From Glandiceps talaboti (Eukaryota > Hemichordata > Enteropneusta > Spengelidae): 64,000 nt of DNA. Location: contig NC_135557.1 of assembly GCF_964340395.1 (NCBI RefSeq), positions 8,313,209 to 8,377,208 of the forward strand, given 5' to 3'. This document shows positions 61,501-64,000 of this stretch, piece by piece. Position 1 is the stretch's first letter. The number at the start of each line of letters is the position of its first letter. The notes under the pieces are model-generated. The model saw nothing but the letters and a program-made list of their open reading frames with translations. It was not told the DNA's origin and did not search any database. A program made the position numbers and the translations under genes.

Positions 61501-63732
61501 ATTGCAGTCATCTGTAATGAGTTCTCCAATCACTGTACAGCAACAACCATCATTACAGTCATCTGTAATGAGTTCTCCAATTACTGTACAGCAACAACCA
61601 TCATTACAATCACCTGTGATGAGTTCTCCAATTACTGTACAGTAACAACCATCATTACAGTCATCTGTAATGAGTCCTCCAATTACTGTACAGTAACGAC
61701 CATCATTACAGTCATCTGTGATGAGTTCTCCAATTACTGTACAGTAACAGCCATCATTACAGTCATCTGTAATGAGTCCTCCAATTACTGTACAGTAACA
61801 ATCATCATTGCAGTCACCTGTAATGAGTCCTCCAATTACTGTACAGTAACAACCATCATTACAGTCATCTGTGATGAGTTCTCCAATTACTGTACAGTAA
61901 CACCCATCATTACAGTCACCTGTGATGAGTTCTCCAATTACTGTACAGTAACAACCATCATTACAGTCATCTGTGATGAGTTCTCCAATCACTGTACAGT
62001 AACAACCATCATTACAGTAATCTGTGATGAGTTCTCCAATTACTGTACAGTAACAACCATCATTACAGTCATCTGTGATGAGTTCTCCAATTACTGTACA
62101 GTAACAACCATTATTGCAGTCATCTGTGATGAGTTCTCCAATCACTATACAGTAACACCCATCATTACAGTCACCTGTGATGAGTTCTCCAATTACTGTA
62201 CAGTAACAATCATCATTACAGTCATCTGTAATGAGTCCTCCAATTACTGTACAGTAACAACCATCATTACAGTCACCTGTGATGAGTTCTCCAATTACTG
62301 TACAGTAACACCCATCATTACAGTCACCTGTGATGAGTTCTCCAATTACTGTACAGTAACAACCATCATTACAGTCACCTGTGATGAGTTCTCCAATCAC
62401 TGTACAGTACCAACCATCATTACAGTAATCTGTGATGAGTTCTCCAATTACTGTACAGTAACAACCATCATTACAGTCATCTGTGATGAGTTCTCCAATT
62501 ACTGTACAGTAACAACCATCATTACAGTCACCTGTGATGAGTTCTCCAATCACTGTACAGTACCAACCATCATTACAGTAATCTGTGATGAGTTCTCCAA
62601 TTACTGTACAGTAACAACCATCATTACAGTCATCTGTGATGAGTTCTCCAATTACTGTACAGTAACAACCATCATTACAGTCACCTGTGTTGAGTTCTCC
62701 AATCACTGTACAGTAACAACCATCATTACAGTCATCTGTGATGAGTTCTCCAATTACTGTACAGTAACAACCATCATTACAGTCATCTGTGATGAGTTCT
62801 CCAATCACTGTACAGTAACAACCATCATTACAGTCATCTGTGATGAGTTCTCCAATTACTGTTCAGTAACAACTATCATTACAGTCATCTGTGATGAGTT
62901 CTCCAATTACTGTACAGTAACAACCATCATTACAGTCATCTGTGATGAGTTCTCCAATTACTGTACAGTAACAACCATCATTACAGTCATCTGTGATGAG
63001 TTCTCCAATCACTGCACAGCAACAGCCATCATTACCGTCACATGTGATGAGGCCTCCATTCATTGTACAGCAACAAACATCATTAGTGATGTGACAATGA
63101 ATATTCATGTCTAGGTTCACAGTTATGCAAATTTCCTCTCAGATAGTGAAAGAAATTTGGAATTCATTGCCAAGAAATTGTTTGACTCCCTGAGTAGAAA
63201 TTTTTATTACTATTATCCTTAGTGTTCTGTGATGAATTGTCCAATCACTGTACAGCAAAAAACCCCACAGCATTAATTAGTCATCTATGATGAGTTCTCC
63301 AATCATTACAAAGTCATCTAATCCTTCTTTCCTTCTGTTCTTAGCAAATGTTTTATTATCTAGAAATTGTTGACTGACGTTACATGTTAAAGTAATACTT
63401 ATGATGAGGTGTCATCTTTGTAATGATGTCACAATGCACTTATGTAATAATAAGCCAACGAATACAACACAAGTTATTAATATGTCACTGTCTAGAGTAA
63501 ATCTTTGTGTTAATCAACTCCCCCGGCACTACAGGAATCCATAGTAACCAATCACTACAACCTCCAATAGACAGTCAAACTATAGATCCAATGGATGTCT
63601 TTAGACACACAAGTCAAATATCAACTATGAGTCAGTATACACAAGGTTTATCCACAGCTGTGACCTCTACACCACAACCATCATTCCTATCATCTGATGA
63701 GGACAAGTTTGAAAGGACAACACCATATCCAG
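50991..63732 (+). CDS. Multidomain protein: SAM-like, GT-B glycosyltransferase-like, TRADD-N-like, coiled coil, repeated tail (3' incomplete)
   Basis: Eight coding exons join in frame to at least 1,162 aa; the gene continues past the window. Residues 8-70 look like a SAM interaction domain (FLEWIGKYDL, SEDLIPFDISYGQRKVLEKAI). Residues 110-460 read as a GT-B glycosyltransferase; the C-terminal lobe has the nucleotide-sugar loop SFDGLEAVALGVPIATKQES followed by HVGELI. Residues 598-667 resemble TRADD N-terminal domains (SLGLTLHF, LYRFEANCNSG, LLITDEM, MEKFKEIEDFF), from memory of the pattern only. Residues 783-963 include a coiled coil. The tail repeats a motif like PIDSQSMDPKDVLKQ. The start is ATG 50,991, the first ATG of the frame. 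All junctions are phase 1 and GT-AG. The architecture suggests an adaptor or innate-immunity-type protein; the enzymatic substrate and function are unknown. Confidence 0.8.
53010..53447 (+). CDS. Exon 2: acidic linker and TRADD-N-like region
   Basis: 146 residues (523-668). The first half is polar and probably disordered. The second half is a compact block beginning SLGLTLHFPYIS that resembles TRADD-N-like domains. The acceptor is AAAAACAG and the donor CAAC|GTAAGT. Confidence 0.85.
53943..54035 (+). CDS. Exon 3: short acidic exon
   Basis: 31 residues (669-699), with IEEESDEELLPIEEY. The acceptor is TTTATCTAG and the donor TATG|GTGAGA. The donor and the following intron bases are repeated three times just downstream. 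Confidence 0.82.
54036..54165 (+). repeat. Small tandem repeat containing the exon 3 splice donor
   Basis: GGTGAGATA followed by TCTGTCTATATTG and ACATTTTG recurs from 54,035, 54,070 and 54,117, with unit lengths of about 35-51 bp. The later copies follow TTTTG rather than the exon, so only the first is a true donor. Confidence 0.75.
54458..54706 (+). CDS. Exon 4: conserved-looking but unassigned
   Basis: 83 residues (700-782) starting EVIFLEMEQQFDKSTFPKKY. Alternating hydrophobic and charged residues suggest a folded alpha/beta segment, but I do not recognise the family. A strong polypyrimidine tract ends ATACAG; the donor is ACAG|GTAGAA. Confidence 0.85.
55145..55687 (+). CDS. Exon 5: coiled-coil region
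   Basis: 181 residues (783-963). From about residue 825 to 925 the sequence is rich in K, E, Q and L in heptad-like order (QDERQSLESKNKKLLLDKL, LAEKEIAEQAAVKLKLQADK, LENQLKQKQQVVGDLQAKLS), consistent with a coiled coil for self-association. The acceptor is TTCTGTTTTAG and the donor AAAG|GTAAAC. Confidence 0.88.
56354..56563 (+). CDS. Exon 6: three tandem copies of a 15-residue motif
   Basis: 70 residues (964-1033) containing PIDSQSMDPKDVLKQ, PTDSESMDPKDVLKQ and PIDSQSMGPKEVLKQ, spaced by a few residues. The DNA is repeated likewise. The acceptor is ACTATAG and the donor CAAG|GTCAGT (weak). The exon at 63,535 carries a related fourth copy. Confidence 0.8.
56705..56770 (+). repeat. Fragment of a dispersed repeat
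   Basis: AGTTGTTTGATTCCGG and TAGTTTTTTTACTGCCAACC match 7,290-7,350 with small changes, so the same family is inserted at both places. Confidence 0.7.
56789..56977 (+). CDS. Exon 7: basic segment with SUMO-type motifs
   Basis: 63 residues (1034-1096). PRKRIKRE is a possible nuclear-localisation signal. IKRE, VKDE and VKIE each fit the SUMO consensus (hydrophobic-K-x-E). The acceptor is TATTTACAG and the donor CAAG|GTAAAG. Confidence 0.8.
57233..57336 (+). pseudogene. Relic of an exon 6-like exon
   Basis: The frame from CAG CTA CAT reads QLHIHQQILPNTTIDTISPN and then DITEQPSLF, aligning with the start of exon 6 (ELHTDQSQQTPIDSQSMDPK). The acceptor is out of phase by one base relative to the gene's phase-1 junctions, and the frame ends in TGA without a donor. 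It looks like a duplicated exon that has decayed. Confidence 0.5.
57443..57466 (+). CDS. Candidate 24-nt microexon
   Basis: It lies between an AG at 57,441 and a perfect AG|GTAAGT donor at 57,467, is 24 nt long, and is open in phase 1 (the split glycine codon, then PWSIPDL). This agrees with every other junction of the gene. A branch-point-like TTAACTAA lies about 15 bases before the acceptor, which is rather close. It is the first copy of a 49-bp array; in the other copies the exon would be 23 nt and hit TAG. Confidence 0.4.
   Translation, partial: VHGVYQI
57443..58015 (+). repeat. 49-bp array, 12 copies, each with a consensus splice donor
   Basis: AGATCTAGGTAAGTGTTTTG recurs at 48-49-bp spacing (GTAAGT at 57,467, about 57,515, 57,563, 57,612, 57,661, 57,710, 57,759, 57,808, 57,857, 57,906, 57,955 and 58,004). 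Each unit also holds a TTAACTAAAC segment followed by AAAG. Confidence 0.93.
58030..59905 (+). repeat. 51-bp minisatellite, block 1, with tail
   Basis: The unit begins TGATGAGTTCTCCAATTACT and continues GTACAGTAACAACCATCATT. About 32 copies are followed by a non-repeated tail (about 59,620-59,905). Because 51 is 17 codons, the array is open on plus (CDEFSNYCTVTTIITVI repeats, 552 codons) and on minus (GELITDDCNDGCYCTVI repeats). It lies wholly in an intron of the flanking gene. Substitutions are mostly transitions at a few recurring sites. Confidence 0.95.
59906..63325 (+). repeat. 51-bp minisatellite, block 2, with the same tail
   Basis: About 61 copies of the same unit, including frames of 653 codons (plus) and 536 codons (minus), ending in a near-identical tail at about 63,031-63,325. 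The tails of blocks 1 and 2 are offset by 3,411 bp, showing a large tandem duplication of array plus tail. Small indels near 60,280, 61,030 and 61,210 break the frames. Confidence 0.95.
63325..63390 (+). repeat. Copy of an intron segment from 54,354-54,418
   Basis: CTTTCCTTCTGTTCTTAGCA through TTGACTGACGTTACATG is almost identical at both sites. It lies just upstream of exon 4 in the first place and between the array and exon 8 in the second. It suggests duplication of part of the gene. Confidence 0.85.
63535..63732 (+). CDS. Exon 8: exon 6-like motif and S/T-rich segment
   Basis: 66 residues (1097-1162). It begins GIHSNQSLQPPIDSQTIDPM (compare exon 6) and continues with a Ser/Thr/Gln-rich, probably disordered part (STMSQYTQGLSTAVTSTPQP). 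The acceptor is CACTACAG and the donor CCAG|GTAAAC. The downstream exon is outside the window. Confidence 0.82.
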
Positions 63733-64000
63733 GTAAACTATAAAATATTATTACCAAGGTTACATTGAGACAAGCTGAGTTTATTTATAGCTATTTGACT
63801 CAGAGTGAAAATACTTACATGTACAGTGCTGTAACATAAAACCATAACTAAACCATAACACTGGTAAAGTATCAATGTATGCCTTCAATGTCACTGATAT
63901 CATATTCTAGTATTATTTGTATTAAAGCGTGTTAACATTTATTTTTGAATTATTCATGTATCCTAAATATGAGATGTTACTTAATAAACTCCTATTATTT
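63733..64000. other. Intron of the same gene, running out of the window
   Basis: No coding signal was seen after the exon 8 donor. Confidence 0.6.

Noticed and set aside
58027-63120. Cysteine-containing 17-residue repeat proteins on plus (552 and 653 codons) and minus (536 codons)
   Set aside because: The array lies inside an intron of a well-supported gene, both strands are open at once and small indels break the frames. Kept only as an observation about the array.

Overview
The window is nuclear DNA of a bilaterian animal, most likely a marine invertebrate (amphioxus, hemichordate, mollusc, brachiopod and annelid all remain possible; the sequence alone does not decide). This follows from spliced genes with GT-AG introns, a clear out-at-first (OAF) orthologue, a decayed LINE and long AT-rich stretches full of tandem repeats. 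No bacterial operon, CRISPR array, rRNA or tRNA gene was recognised.

Layout. 1-2,151 is the end of one contig and nearly duplicates a piece of OAF intron 3 (25,077-27,584). A 100-N gap follows. 2,252-6,010 is an AGTAT-type satellite that switches strand several times. 6,011-8,811 holds dispersed-repeat debris and a CA microsatellite. 8,812-17,470 is a 169-bp satellite of about 50 copies. 17,440-18,740 is a broken LINE ORF2 3' part. 19,988-30,930 is the OAF gene, four coding exons (265 aa, secreted), with several minisatellites in its 8.4-kb third intron and a 60-bp triplication across its stop codon. 31,000-48,850 has no convincing gene. It contains foldback elements, a 181-bp MITE pair, a dispersed element with an internal 52-bp minisatellite (from about 2 up to about 33 copies), and 77-bp and 89-bp arrays. 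48,850-50,225 is a 36-bp array.

50,991-63,732 is a second, multi-exon gene on the plus strand that runs out of the window. It encodes a SAM-like domain, a GT-B glycosyltransferase-like domain, a region resembling TRADD N-terminal domains, an unassigned exon, a coiled coil, and a tail of repeated motifs. Every exon junction is phase 1. Its introns hold a 12-copy array that carries a consensus splice donor in each copy, a relic exon, and 5 kb of a 51-bp repeat that is open on both strands.

OAF and the second gene are not functionally linked by anything visible here. The recurring theme is tandem amplification at or inside gene boundaries: the OAF stop codon, the donor of exon 3 of the second gene, and a candidate 24-nt microexon. 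Exon coordinates were derived by hand from reading frame and splice signals; no alignment or transcript was available.
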